Below are positions 11,594-23,437 of a stretch of 64,000 nt of DNA, piece after piece; the first letter of the stretch is position 1, and every line of letters begins with the position of its first letter. The DNA lies in the NCBI GenBank assembly GCA_002105175.1, contig MCGE01000015.1, positions 248,001-312,000 of the forward strand. The letters run 5' to 3'. The position numbers and the translations under genes are program-made. This DNA is from Absidia repens (lineage: Eukaryota; Mucoromycota; Mucoromycetes; Mucorales; Cunninghamellaceae). A model generated the notes under the pieces. That model searched no databases, was not told the origin of the DNA, and saw only the letters and a list, made by a program, of their open reading frames with translations.

Positions 11594-11957
11594 TGTTGAT
11601 TGGTTTCGTAGTTTATAGAGTATTGCAGAAAAAAAGTGAAGTGACAAAAAAAAAAGAGAAAAAAAAGAAAAAAAGAGAAAAAGAGAAGTGTCTAAGAAAT
11701 AGCAAAAATGGATATTTATGTTGTAATGAATTTGCCGCTTAGCCTTCTATAATTATGGTGTAACTTGAGCCAAAAAAAAAAAAAAAAAGTCCAATTTTAA
11801 TAAAAAGGTAAAATAGATGATGATTTTTTATTGTTTGATAAAAAAAAAGTATAAAATGCAGTAAAAAATAATAATAAAAAAAAGAACGTATGAATATATA
11901 AGCTATGTAATAATGTCTAAATCTATCTATAACAAAAGTACTAAATCCCAACCTTGT
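11594..11957. other. Spacer between UTP5 3' end and PLD 5' end
   Basis: A/T-rich; carries the PLD promoter/leader (A- and G-rich on the plus strand at 11645-11690) and the UTP5 3' UTR. No further gene. Confidence 0.5.
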
Positions 11958-14501
11958 CTATTCTTCATCACTGTCTTCATTTGAGTCGAGCTAAGAAAAA
12001 TGAAAATATGTGAGTATATGCTTTCCTCTGACCATGCCACCTACGCCACACCGACACATTATCACATGCTAACCAGTACATACCTCCAAGCCATCATCAT
12101 CCGATTCACCGCTACTTTCATCATCATCCAAGTCCATTCCATTGTCTTCATCCATAGAGTCATCATCATCATCCAGTTGTTCAGCTTCATCATCAGACAC
12201 TTGTTCCACATAGATAGATTTTGGCTTCTCATCCTTGCCGGTATGCTGGCTGAGCGAGCCAAGTTTGTGTGTTCTCAAGTCTATTTGTGCATTGACAATA
12301 TCCAGGCGACCATTCAAAGTCATCAATTTTGGAAGGACGCTGAGCCGGGTATCCATTGCTTGATAAAAATTTGAAAGCTTGCCAACCAGATCAGGCACTG
12401 TCATCAAGTAGGCTGTGTGTATTTGCAGTACGGGTTGTATCCAATCCATGATTTCCTGTGCACGAGTAGGCTTTTCTTGGAACTTCTCGATCAGTTGTAG
12501 TAAGAGTGGTATCACATAAGAAGTGGGCAATCTTCGTACGGTCGTGGCAATGACTTCAGGTGATCGTTGGCGGAGACATCCTTCAAAAAGTGCAGTGTCG
12601 TTGGAGTGAAGTGCTTGGACAAGTGCCGTTTGAAGTGATTGTGTTGACAGGATAGCCTTGGACTTGTTGCGTTTCTTCTTGGTTTTGTTGTCATCCGTAT
12701 ATTTAGAGTCGTTGTGTTCGTCAGCCATTTCCATTGCTTCCAATTTTTGTTCAATAGTCAGATCATCAGTACTGTGCTCGCTTTCGTTTTCTGGCATGCT
12801 GGGATTTTGAATAGTGAAATCTGTGTTGCCGACAACCTTCACTTTTGATTCGTCGTAGGTTTTTCTGGTTTGTTTCTATATAAAAATAAAGGGTGGTTAG
12901 TCCCTTGGATAAAAAAAATTATCTAACTTTCATATTATAAACCTTACCAGATTGTTGGCTGCCAATGAGGATTCGTCCATCAAATAGTTGGTGATCAATT
13001 GTCGAGAAAGGCAGATATTGTCCAAAATAACACCTGATTCTTCATTGATATAAGGCTATAAATATTTTTTAAAGGAGTCAGTCATACAAGTAAATGCTAC
13101 TACATTATTTTTTAATAAAAACGTACCACTACTTCAAACATGGGCTTGACGGAAGATCCCCGAGCAATCATGACAGATCGGCCATTGTAGTCACTAACGA
13201 ACCTTGCAGAGAATATCGGAATCTTGGTTTCATCATCTTGACTAGCCACGACAGAAATAGTAGTATCAGCAGATCGAGTCATTGCGCCACGCATCATTTT
13301 ACGTCGAGGAGGTCCATTACGCACCGACAGAGTAGTTGAAGGGTTTTGCCAAATGCTGCAAGTACCATCTTCAGAGACCGCCAAAACTGCAGGTTCCACG
13401 CCCGAGAAATGAATATGTTGAGCGTTGTCTTCCAGAGTCAAAGCGGTGATACTGTTTGTATTGGTGTTGGTCGTTTGTGCATCCCAAATGTTGATATATC
13501 GATCATCTTCGGCAAAGGACACCAAAATATCGTCTTGTGGAGAGAATACCATATCCGTAACAGCACTTGCATGACCAGTGTATTTCTATAAAAAAAGAGG
13601 AATTGAACCATAGCGTCTTTCAGCTTAGCATATTGTCCTCTTGTCTTTCATCCCAACCCCCAACCCTATTTTTTTACTGCAAAAATTTACCTTGATCACA
13701 GTTTTGCCAACAATATCCCAAAGGCTAATGGTATGACCAGCAGTAGCAAGTTTTGTCTCACTGTGGCTTAACTTGAGACGTTGTACATTTTTAGCATCAG
13801 CCTTCCATTTCCTATAATAATGATTATGACAGTAATCGTAAAGGATGAGCCTTCTTTCTATACAAAGTTCCCTTCCTACTGATGGTACTCACGCTATTTC
13901 ACGTCCTTCTTCAATATTCCATTCAACAATATAGTTATCTTCTGCAATGGAATAGCCTTTGGTACCAGCCTTGTTAAGGACAAAGTCGGTCACAGGTTGT
14001 GTATGGGCGTTTTCTAGGCGCTTGACAATATCCCCGTGAGCCAAAGAATACATGATAATAGATCCAGCCTGAGTTCCCAATGCCACCACCTTGGTGACCG
14101 CCGAAGGCGTTGTTCGTTTTCGTGATTTGCTGTCGGTCTAAGTAATAGTAAAAGAAAAAAAAATACCAGACAAGCCAAGATCAGTTACAGTGAATGTTCA
14201 AGTCCTCTTCTCTCCATTCATCCACTGTGCTTACCTGTCCGAGTCCACCAAAGTCATGGATACTACCCCATGATAAACAGGTAAAACGTTCCTTATTGTC
14301 CGCCATATAATCGTTGTTCACCGTTCCAGATCGCACGTTGAAGATTCGAAGTCGATGACGATCCAAGCCATGAGTCACTAATGCAAAGTGTTCCGCTGAA
14401 GCACTGTTGTCGAAATCCGATAATAAAATACCAGACGCAGCGCTTACTGATGTGATCTCGGCTGATGTTTCAGGATTACGAGCAAATGTTTTTCTTCCCA
14501 T
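11958..14501 (-). CDS. UTP5: U3 snoRNP t-UTP subunit Utp5/WDR43 (WD40 + Utp12)
   Basis: Nucleolar factor for pol I transcription coupling and early 18S pre-rRNA processing. Exons (high to low): 14501-14235, 14137-13893, 13811-13691, 13585-13127, 13055-12948, 12875-12084, 11990-11958; 674 aa. The N-terminal half is a WD40 propeller, with repeats such as NAHTQPVTDFVLNKAGT, ...NYIVEWNI, KYTGHASAVTDMVFSPQDD and RYINIWD. A Utp12 domain occupies about residues 476-601 (LSTQSLQTALVQALHSNDTA onward). The tail is strongly acidic (DDDDDSMDEDNGMDLDDDES), as in Utp5/WDR43. The last exon is only 33 nt and ends DSNEDSDEE. Domain order separates it from Utp4, Utp12 and Utp13. Confidence 0.9.
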
Positions 14502-15727
14502 TTTGGTTGAACGAAAAAAGCAGAAGGAAAAATAACGTAAAAAAAAAAAAAAAAAAAAAAAAACTTTGGTAGGCGATTTTTCAATATCAGCCATGGACGA
14601 GTCACACAACTTTTTCGAAGTAATTCAAAGGCAGTCCTTTCAGGTTTTCTTAAAAAGGGCAGTAAACCCGTCATGCAGATCAAATTACAACACTACAGTC
14701 ATTATGATACTATGTTTCTTTATAATACATATACGCTATGGCTTCCATATTAAACAGGCAAAGACTAATCATTAACTACAACGGACCTCTGGATTTAATG
14801 CCATGATATTCGCCCAGAACTTTTATTCACCGACTTTCTCAATTTGTGCTGGTCCCACTGTTTTCTGCCGGAAGTCGATCACTTTAAAGAATATGATATG
14901 TGAAACTCAGTAAGAGATAAAAGTAATATTTCATTAATAGCATGAAATAAGAATAATGATAAAAATGACTTTTGTCTAATAATATGAGATAGAGTATGAT
15001 AAATGGGAAAAGAGTTGCTGTCCATGTATGTCATAAAGCGGATATGTAGCTATTCTGCAAGTGTATGAGAAATGTCTATAGATAACTATAGGTACAATAA
15101 AGTAACAAAGAGTATTCCACAGTGAAATCTGTTGAGATTACTTGAGCAGAAAAGAAAAGGGCTTTATTATATGATATTGATGATTCTTCATATCCTTGTG
15201 ACTTTTGACGGATTTATTTTCTAATTCCGTATGTATGTCCAACGATATTTGTACTTGGTGCTGTTTGTCGATATTAGTTTTGAAAGTGATTTGAACCAGA
15301 TATTTTTTAGATAGAAGTATTACACATTGATTGAGCATCAAATAGCTTAAAGCACCATGGAATATCATTTCAGTCAGTTAGAATTCATCACCCACGGCTA
15401 TTTCATTTTCATTAAACCTACTGTAGTTGGAAATCGAAGTCAAAGACAACCAATCTACAGTAATCGTTGAAAAGGTATCTGTAACATGGCATGTCTGCTC
15501 ATGAATTTATGACACCGAGCTTTCTAAACAAAACAAAACAAAAAACAAGCATGTGACACACAATGAAATCATATACAATTCTGGAATAATTGTTCCTGAA
15601 ATCAAGAATGAGATAAGTAAATAAAATAAAGGAGTTTATTGAACAATCAATTTAACCAACTAAACTAATAGCAAAATACGAAATGATAGGGGAGGGAGGG
15701 GGTGGGTCTAATGTAAAGAATAACTAC
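14502..15727. other. Intergenic region, no gene recognised
   Basis: UTP5 promoter side with a 23-nt A run at 14540. The remainder is AT-rich; the minus-strand ORF at 15138-15368 shows no domain or codon signal. The part near 15600-15727 is the cyclin 3' UTR. Confidence 0.5.
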
Positions 15728-16537
15728 CTAATGTAAATTTTCAGTCACCGAGAGCTGCCTTGCGTTGTTGTGTAATCCAGCATGCCAAGAATGTCGAGTT
15801 TGAGAGGGTATATCATCGGCCATAATTCTATCGTATGGTAAAACAACAGGATCGTGGCTACATCTTGCACTTGGGGAAGGTGTAACCGATGACAAAGGTA
15901 CCATATTTGCGGTTGATGGGTCAAGTTGAGTAGTACGTCGTAAAGTCCTTTTCTTTTCTCTAATCCAATGATCTAGTAGTTGATTTCCATAAAGTTCCAA
16001 TTCTTCCACCGCTATATTGAGGGTATAATTGTTCAGTTTGAGAAAAGTCAATTCCAACGCATTTAGTTCCGCAACAGGGATCCCGCCCACCTAAAAAAAA
16101 AACAATGAGCGATCTTCATAAAACAGTACATAAGCTAATATGGTTGCTACCTTTGCATATCTTGTATTGGTATAAAAGACATCAGAGAAATATTTGCTGG
16201 ATATCATGATGCCAGTAATCATCAACCTGTGTATATTGTAAGAATCGATCCGTAACCCCGAGATGCTCATCCGATCAAAGTACACTAATAAAGACAAAAA
16301 GCATTCGTTGGCACAAGGACAGTATTTGAGGATACGAGTCAAATAAGCTTCAATGCTAATCGTAGGTAAAGCTTGAGCATGAAAAGAGACAAATGCCGTT
16401 CGTTTCATCGGTTTTTTTACGTCACCCAATAATTTGTCGTTTGTTTTTGTAATACGTTCCAATAAGCAGGCCATCATTTTTATAGTAGAGGAAGGGGCAT
16501 GTTTACCCAAGTCAAAGTTATGTAGCCCATGGGCCAT
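15728..16537 (-). CDS. PHO80-like (Pcl-type) cyclin
   Basis: Regulatory subunit for a Pho85-type CDK, controlling phosphate/nutrient or cell-cycle outputs. Exons 16537-16151 and 16090-15728; 249 aa. The cyclin box spans about residues 45-160: ISIEAYLTRILKYCPCANEC, LLVYFDRMS, SYNIHRLMITGIMISSKYFS, YTNTRYAKVGGIPVAELNAL, ELTFLKLNNYTL. These are the hallmark blocks of Pho80-type cyclins. The C-terminal 70 residues are low-complexity. Start MAHGLHNFDL is the only ATG before the cyclin box that is preceded by a leader-like poly-purine tract. Head-to-head with RCY1, 172 bp between start codons. Confidence 0.92.
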
Positions 16538-16709
16538 TCGAAAAAAGAAGAAATATAAGAAAGAAAGAAAGTAAAAAAAGAAGGAGAAAGCAATCAAGAA
16601 AAGGGAGGGCCGACTTCTTTTTTTCATCATTATTCAAATTCCGCTTTTTTTGAAGTCGAAGAAAAAAAACCTTAAATCATATTTTTTCTTTTCTCTTTAC
16701 TTTCATGGC
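16538..16709. promoter_or_regulatory. Divergent promoter region, cyclin (-) / RCY1 (+)
   Basis: Only 172 bp separate the two start codons. Both sides are strongly asymmetric T/C-rich (coding sense), as in fungal pyrimidine-rich leaders. No TATA box stands out. Shared regulation is possible but not shown. Confidence 0.5.
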
Positions 16710-19700
16710 ATGGATTATATTGACTCACCCTCTGGCTCACCTACCACCTCATCTTTACCTCCTCCAATACAGCCTGCCAAACTGAAGAAACCTTTACCAC
16801 CAAACGTCCTTTTACACATCTTCCGGCTATTACCACTGTCCACCCTTGCTAATGTTGCTCTTGTCTCTAGACGATTCAAGGTGCTGGCCTACGATGATGA
16901 ACTATGGGATGAAAAGCTAGATACTATCACTCAACATGAATCTGGTACTACGACAAGTCCTTCAGGTAAGAAAAAAGAATTGCCACAAAATCTATTTCAG
17001 TCTACCTAACTCTCTATCTCTTCTTTTTTTTTTTTTTTGAAGTCAAGGGTAAAGGGTCCTTAATTGGGTCTGAACACGAATTTTTTATCAACAACAAGTC
17101 ATTGAACGAGCTGATACCTGGGTTGCAAACGGATCCTTACAATGCCAGGGCAAGAGCAAAGTCAACAGGTGAAGCAAGAGAACAGTTTAAACAAGTATAC
17201 ACTCAACTACTACCTTACTATGTGGACTTACGAAACCGACACAGCAAAGAATCGAAAATACTCTGTGAATTTGGGACAAAGCCTGTTGAATGTGGCAAAA
17301 CTTTAAATTTACTATGTGGGTTGGGTCAAGTACATGCTGTCGACGATTGGAAAGAGGTAAAAGACATACATATGCCAAAAAAAAGGGGGAGAGAGGCGAG
17401 GGAGGGGGGTTGAAAGGGGGTTTATCACTTATATTATTTTGATATGAATTTAGATTAATGAAGGTGTTGATGCTTTGTGTCAATATTTTGAAAGTGCCTC
17501 CCTTCATGAGTTTGAAGTTGCTTATGATTCTCAAAGCCTGGATGATATGAAGGTAATTTTAAAAGGAACAAATAAAAATGGGAAGGAAACACGGCAACTA
17601 ACGGGATACATATGATATATAGACTTACGCTTATGCATTGGTGGCTCTTAATGGTGGCTCTATTTGTACTCAAACATTTATTCAAAAACATCAAATATTT
17701 TATGACAATCCATTTAAACCAGAAGATAACTTCAAGTAAGATAAATTTTGAAAAAAAGTCTCCTCCTAAATTTTTACTCACATTATCTTATATATATTTT
17801 AGAACAACCGAAGAAGATTTGGAACCCTTTAATAAATTCATTGCTGCTGTGACTGATGAACTACGACAACAAGCACATATTGTATCTCAAGTATTCCCTA
17901 CCAATGTGGATGTATTTTATACCTTTGCCGATAGAGTGTTTGAAGATGTGGTAAGAATGACAAGGAACCGGATACAGTCACAATCATGTCCACTAACAAC
18001 TGCTCTTTCCATCATTAGATATCTGAGTACCTTAGTCAACTCATGGGAATTGCTCATGAAATTGGCGTTAAATTATATCTTCACACAACATCTTCTGCAT
18101 TATCAATGACAACTTCCTTGATAAACGTTATTACTGATCAAGATTTACCTTCTCATTTGGATAAGGAAAGGGGAACTAATTTGCTATTCAAACTACTTCT
18201 GCCCTTTTTGGACGATTATCTTTTTGAAGAACAAAACTATGTGAACCAAATATGTGAAGAAGGAATTGATAATTGGGTAAGCCAAATCTTTGTATTGTGT
18301 TGTGTAGTAGTAACTAACTAACTGACCCTCTTCTATTTTATTGTTATGGTCTAAATATAGAACAAGAAGGCGGATGCTCGGCAGGATGAAGATACTAGAC
18401 GACTTACCAATCAATCGAGAGAAACGTTTAAAAGGTCAGTTTCGTGAAGCGCAAAAAAAAAGGGACTGATTCTCATTAACAACCTTCTCTCATTAGAAAC
18501 TATCTTTCGGCTTTTAAAAAAGTGATTGCCCTTCCTGTAGACCTTGTATCATCAGCTGCAACTACAATAGCTTCACCATTCCAAAGATCACAGGCACCAA
18601 AATTACAAACTGAGAAAAATGAAGAAGAAAGTACACCTCAATCTACGCCTCCTTCAACACCGAGATCATCAACAACCAATGCCAGAAAAATTAAAACGCA
18701 GTCAATTACCTCGATATCATCGGCGTCTTCTGTTAAATCGCCATCAACACCAACGGCTTCTTCACCACATTCTCGTTTATCATCTGATGGCACCAATGTT
18801 ACTACTGACCCAAATGATGCTTTGGAAACTGCTCAAACACAATTGGATATGATGCAAGATTTACTCAGTCTCGAATTAGCATTGCATCTCATTCACTTTA
18901 ATAAGGATTCTGAAAAGCGCATGCAACGATTTATTGGTATTGGATTTCCTGGACGAATGAAACATGACATGTAAAATGAAAAGACAAATCAACAATGCAA
19001 TATATGATTTGTCCCTCATCATTTATCACTTTATATATTTATAGTCAAACAACATATGAACAAATATTTATCCGACTTTTGAAGGCTTTGGGATCAGAAC
19101 ACATCAAACCGGCATTTGAAAGGTAACTAAAACAATAATAATAACAATCAAATAATGATGCATATGAATAACCTCTTTTCTCGTTTTTACTTTCTGCTGT
19201 CTCTAGGGCTTCTTTGGAATTGTTACAATATAAACCCAAACTGGCATTGTCAAGCAGTAACGATGATGTACCACCTTTGACAGATTTCTTTGAAATGGTG
19301 CATGTAGCCGATGTGATTCAACAAATGGTGCAACTTTATTACGATGAAGAAATGGTAAAATATCAGCTGAGACTACCAGTACGATAGAGAAAATTACGTG
19401 CTAACTCTTTTTTTTTTTTACTAGACAAAATATATCGACAAGCATGATTTCATGAACGAAGTCAACAAAGAAAAAAAGACATTTGAACGAATGCTGGATG
19501 ATTGTGTTGCTCAGGGCATGGATCATGGAATTCAGGTAATATTTATATGTATATTTATTGCTTAGTTGGAAGTCAGGCTGGCTACGGAAGAGGTTGTCTA
19601 ATATATATATATATATATATTATTTATTCAACATCATTAGGTACTGCTGTCTCAAGTAGAAGTGATTCTTTTAGGCGAACAGTTACCAAGTGACTATAAT

Positions 19701-19862
19701 CCTCAAAGTGATAAACTCGATCTACAACCAACCAAGGCGTGCCTGGACGTGATACAGTGCTTAAAATCGAATACCTCAATGCTACAAGGTGCTGCAGAGA
19801 AATCGACCATGGATTTGTTTTTTTCTGAAGTTGGGCGTCGCTTCTTTGAGTATGTACTGCTT

Positions 19863-19915
<53 letters not shown>

Positions 19916-20350
19916 GAAATGCTGAAATTGATCCTCCTTCTTTGTATTATCCTTTGTAGAATTTTATCCAAACATCTGAAAACTCAAACTGTGAATGAAC
20001 AAGGTGGAATTCGATATATCTGGTAAGGAAAAAGGAAAATAGAGGAATCATATATTCATATTTTATCGTTATGTTGCCATTTGGTGGTTAGTGACATGAA
20101 TGCGTACTACGATTTTGTATCATCTTTACGGCAAAAGACGGTGACCCCTTATTTTTTGGCCCTCAAGTCATTAGCTAACCTCTATATCATTGATTCGGCG
20201 CCTGATATCAAAAATGTGATCCATGATTTGGAACGATACCATGGTTTGATGCGAATTGAAGACTTGTTTGAATTCGCCTCCTGCAGAAGCGACTGGCCTG
20301 TTATTAAAAAGATAGTGCAAAAGGATATGACGGATTGTATTATTATGTAG
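16710..20350 (+). CDS. RCY1: Recyclin-like F-box / Sec10-domain protein
   Basis: Endosome-to-Golgi recycling factor and SCF F-box protein. Exons 16710-16965, 17043-17356, 17454-17552, 17623-17735, 17803-17950, 18019-18276, 18361-18434, 18497-18970, 19045-19122, 19207-19354, 19425-19535, 19641-19849, 19960-20022, 20092-20350; 867 aa, close to yeast Rcy1 (about 840). F-box at about residues 32-72 (LPPNVLLHIFRLLPLSTLAN, VALVSRRFKVLAYDDELW). The rest is a Sec10-like helical body with VFPTNVDVFYTFADRVFEDV, IGVKLYLHTT and ELALHLIHFNKD, and the closing LFEFASCRSDWPVIKKIVQK. A Ser/Thr-rich linker sits at about 445-520. No C-terminal CAAX box: the protein ends DCIIM, with one Cys four from the end giving C-I-I-M, which fits a CAAX prenylation motif as in yeast Rcy1. 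Intron 12 carries a 49-nt A run. Confidence 0.93.
19866..19914 (+). repeat. A(49) homopolymer inside RCY1 intron 12
   Basis: Uninterrupted A run just downstream of the intron donor at 19850. It is one of many long A/T runs in this window (others near 28893, 34274, 39990, 40893, 54379, 55648). Confidence 0.95.
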
Positions 20351-20584
20351 ATAGTTTTAGTTTAGTCTTGTTACTTTTTTTTTTCTTTTGTCTTTTACAT
20401 ATTTATATATATATATACATATATATCAAAAATTTATTTTTTTTTAATAAACTCTGTTTGCTTTATTTTCTTTCATATTTACATTGTCAACAAAATTTAT
20501 CGTGTTATGAATCTTTACTCATTATTAAAATCTTCTAATACTGTTAGTCCATCCATGTAATAACCATATTTTACTACTTAATTT

Positions 20585-20665
20585 TTATATATAATGATCA
20601 TAGTTTACTACTTAATTATTTTATCACTTAAATTTTATATATAACGATCATAGTTTACTGCTTCA
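20585..20665 (+). repeat. Short AT-rich tandem repeat
   Basis: Two copies of TTTATATATAAYGATCATAG followed by TTTACTRCTT, about 47 bp apart. Confidence 0.6.
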
Positions 20666-21138
20666 TTTTTATACGTAGTTAACTATTTTATTTTACTTCC
20701 AACCACATTCTTTTCACCACCCTCTGATATATTCCCCAACATCTTCTACTGCTCCAACCCTTATCACTATTAGCGTTTTACTTCCTATTCATCTTTTTAC
20801 TATCATCTTCCCTAATCAGAACATTCCACCGATTTAATATAAAAAGATAAATCAAATCAAATTCAATAAAACAAGACATTTAATTACCAACGTTCAAATA
20901 TCACTGTTTGATTTTCATAAACTCAAATCAAACACTACTATCAAAGATCCACTTATCTTTTCCAGTGTTCCTTTATTTTATATATCTCGCTATATAATTC
21001 CGTTGTCCTTTTACATACCCACACACCATCACATCAGTATAAATAAGACAATACATTTGAATAGAAATAAAGAACCATCCAAAAGTTTCACAATACTTGC
21101 TAACAAGTCCTATTCTGTTCAATAATACAACAACGGAG

Positions 21139-21245
21139 ACTCTAATCCCTTCCCATCGAAACCCACACCTTAATAAAAAAATTCTGACATCCAATAAATC
21201 GAAAGATTTCCAAAACCTCCAGCGGAGCGCCAGAGCTTTTAATTA
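21139..21245 (+). repeat. Hairpin-bearing direct repeat, copy 1
   Basis: Matches 23331-23437 over about 105 bp with a few substitutions. It contains two adjacent potential stem-loops: AAATC-GAAA-GATTT (21196-21209, GNRA-type loop) and CTCC-AGC-GGAG (21217-21227). A shorter related block, CCATCAAAACCCACACTT, is near 22527. Confidence 0.75.
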
Positions 21246-21462
21246 ATATAAATCCTTCATCCTTTTATAAGGATGTGATTATGATATAAAACAATATAAC
21301 TATTACTACGGTTTGATATAATGGATGGGTTTCTTTTTCGAAGACACGGAAAAGTGAAATCAGATCATGATAACCATGCATGAACTGAGCCCTTGTATTG
21401 AAGCACTGGATTTGAATTTATTTTTTATTTCACTTGCATTGTGCCTGATTCATATCAATGTC

Positions 21463-21905
21463 TAGGCCTGGCTCTAATTGAAGTCGGGCCGGGCGGGTCG
21501 GGGCAGATGCCATCCCCATGGGACATCGGGACTCTTCTCGATAGCTGGGGCTGGGTCGGGTCGGGGAAGATGGTATCCCCATGGGTATTGGGACTTTTTT
21601 ACCGAGAAGTGGGCAATCGGTAATTGTTTTTACCGATTCCGAGTAAATTTTTTTTGTAATTCTCAGGTGATTTTTTATTTTCGTCAGCCCCATTTTTGTT
21701 TTTTATGTCAACTGGGTCAATCGGGTCAATCGGGTCAATCGGGTCAGTCGGGTCAACTGGGGCAACTGGGGCAATTGGGTCGGGTATTTTGCCAATCGGG
21801 CGGGGACCGGGGATTTCTAGATATAAAAAATACTGGACCGACGACCCAGCCCGATGTCGGGGCTATCGGGGCAGTGGCCCGACCGGGGCAAAGTAGCCAG
21901 GCCTA
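21463..21905. mobile_element. Small non-autonomous DNA element (hAT-like MITE) with TAGGCCTGGCT ends
   Basis: Perfect 11-bp terminal inverted repeats: TAGGCCTGGCT at 21463-21473 and AGCCAGGCCTA at 21895-21905. The 443-bp interior is GC-rich with CGGGTCGGG-type subterminal repeats, in sharp contrast to the AT-rich flanks. TAGGCC-type ends plus GGGTCGGG subterminal repeats resemble non-autonomous hAT elements. No clear 8-bp target-site duplication is visible, so the class is inference. Confidence 0.6.
21714..21785 (+). repeat. 9-bp minisatellite within the MITE
   Basis: Eight 9-bp units, GGGTCAATC grading into GGGTCAACT, GGGGCAACT and GGGTCGGGT. Confidence 0.9.
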
Positions 21906-22769
21906 ATAAAGTTACTTTATTTCAGTCTCGTATTCATCACAGGTTGTAATTTTTTTCATTTTATTTTTTACGTGCCTCTCTCAACTACTATTGACCCCTT
22001 CTTTACAGCTTCTTTCTTTGAGCATAGTATTTGCGACATCGGTCCACTGACATTTCTAGATCAATATCGCCGCAATTTTTTTGCTTTTTGAGTCACCAGT
22101 ATTTAATCCCGCCCCAAAATAATTAACACTATGTCGTACTCCTGGTTCCTGATTAGCAATATTTACATCAAAAGCCTCTATACCATCATCATTTGTATAT
22201 CCGACTTATCTCTTCACTCTATTTTTTACCCCTGAATTCCCCACTTATTCTCACACTTGTAATTCAACACATCACATAGCACACAGCCTCAATTATCCGT
22301 AGTCTCAAATATATCGTTATCATGCTCCCATCCACAGCCACAAATATCTTCATTATTATATATTAAAAAGAAAATGGACCGTAAGGAAACTCAGCTAACT
22401 AACTTTAATTTCCGCTTCTTTGTCCCTCCGACTCTCTTTTTCAGACAGAGCCCTGCCCACCGTAGGAGCCGCCCATCCTTTTTTTTTCTCAAACGCTGCC
22501 CACCCAAACACAGAATCTTCCATCAAAACCCACACTTCAGAAACCCCCTGTCACCCAGTGGCTACATAATTAATATTATTCTCAACTTTGTTCTTCAATA
22601 TACCCCACCACAATAAAATACACTGTAATAGCTGTTTTTTCACACAAACACATCCCTTATATATATATATATATATAAATATTTAGACACACTTTTTTTT
22701 TCTATGTATATGTAATACACATTCAATCAAGCTCACAATGTAAACGTACAACAGAGATACTAAATATAA

Positions 22770-23095
22770 TAAAAAGAACATATTTATTCAGTCGTATATA
22801 TAAACAATGACAAACTATTACTAAACTAATGAGTGCTAATCTACTGTCGTTCCTAAATCCTTCACCCAAAATGAAAGCGTTTCCCCATGATGTTTGTTTT
22901 GCGTTTTTTAAAACGCCCCTAATTCAAGTTCTAACCACTAATCCTAGATCACCAGTTCCCCAATGAGCCTTGCCATCATATCATTCAGACTATCATGAAG
23001 GAAAAAAATAAAAAAGAAAGAAAAAGAGTGGGAAAAAAAAATGGGGACCAAAAAAAATAGAAAGCAAAATGCGGAGCCTGAATCATCCAGCCTTT
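22770..23095 (+). repeat. Dispersed repeat family A, copy 3 (divergent)
   Basis: Carries AACATATTTATTCAG, CAAACTATTACTAAACTAATG, ACCCAAAATGAAAGCGTTTC and the purine-rich tract, ending with a degenerate right end ATGCGGAGCCTGAATC. More diverged than the 3.4, 55 and 57-kb copies. Confidence 0.6.
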
Positions 23096-23330
23096 TTTTT
23101 ATGTCAAAAATCAGGGAAAGGGGCAATCGCCATAATTACCATAGTGCATAATTCGTTTTATTTCCAGTGGAAAGGCAGTCGCAACCCCTACATAATCAAT
23201 CTCTAATCTCTCTGACGCCTTTCCAGTAAGCTATTATTTCGGCACACAAAAAAAACCCCCATTGACGACGCGCTGAGCACGACCCTTGGGCCCCAAGGGG
23301 CTGTCCACCAAAGTGCAAAATTGCGGAGGC

Positions 23331-23437
23331 CTTAATCCTATCCCATCAAAACCCACACTTTAATAAAAAACTGTGACACCCAATAAATCGAAAGATTTCC
23401 AGAAGCTCCAGCGGAGCACCGGAGCGTTTATTGTTTA
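23331..23437 (+). repeat. Hairpin-bearing direct repeat, copy 2
   Basis: Same element as 21139-21245. Stem-loops: AAATC-GAAA-GATTT (23385-23398) and GCTCC-AGC-GGAGC (23405-23417). Immediately upstream (about 23280-23297) is a third potential hairpin, CCCTTGG-GCC-CCAAGGG. The stems survive the substitutions between copies. Confidence 0.75.

Noticed and set aside
15138..15368. 76-codon minus-strand ORF in the UTP5-cyclin spacer
   Set aside because: AT-rich, no domain, no splice or codon-bias support.
21478..21906. Gly/Gln-rich ORF (GQSGQSG repeats)
   Set aside because: Translation of the MITE's GGGTCAATC minisatellite; several frames are open and none has a domain.
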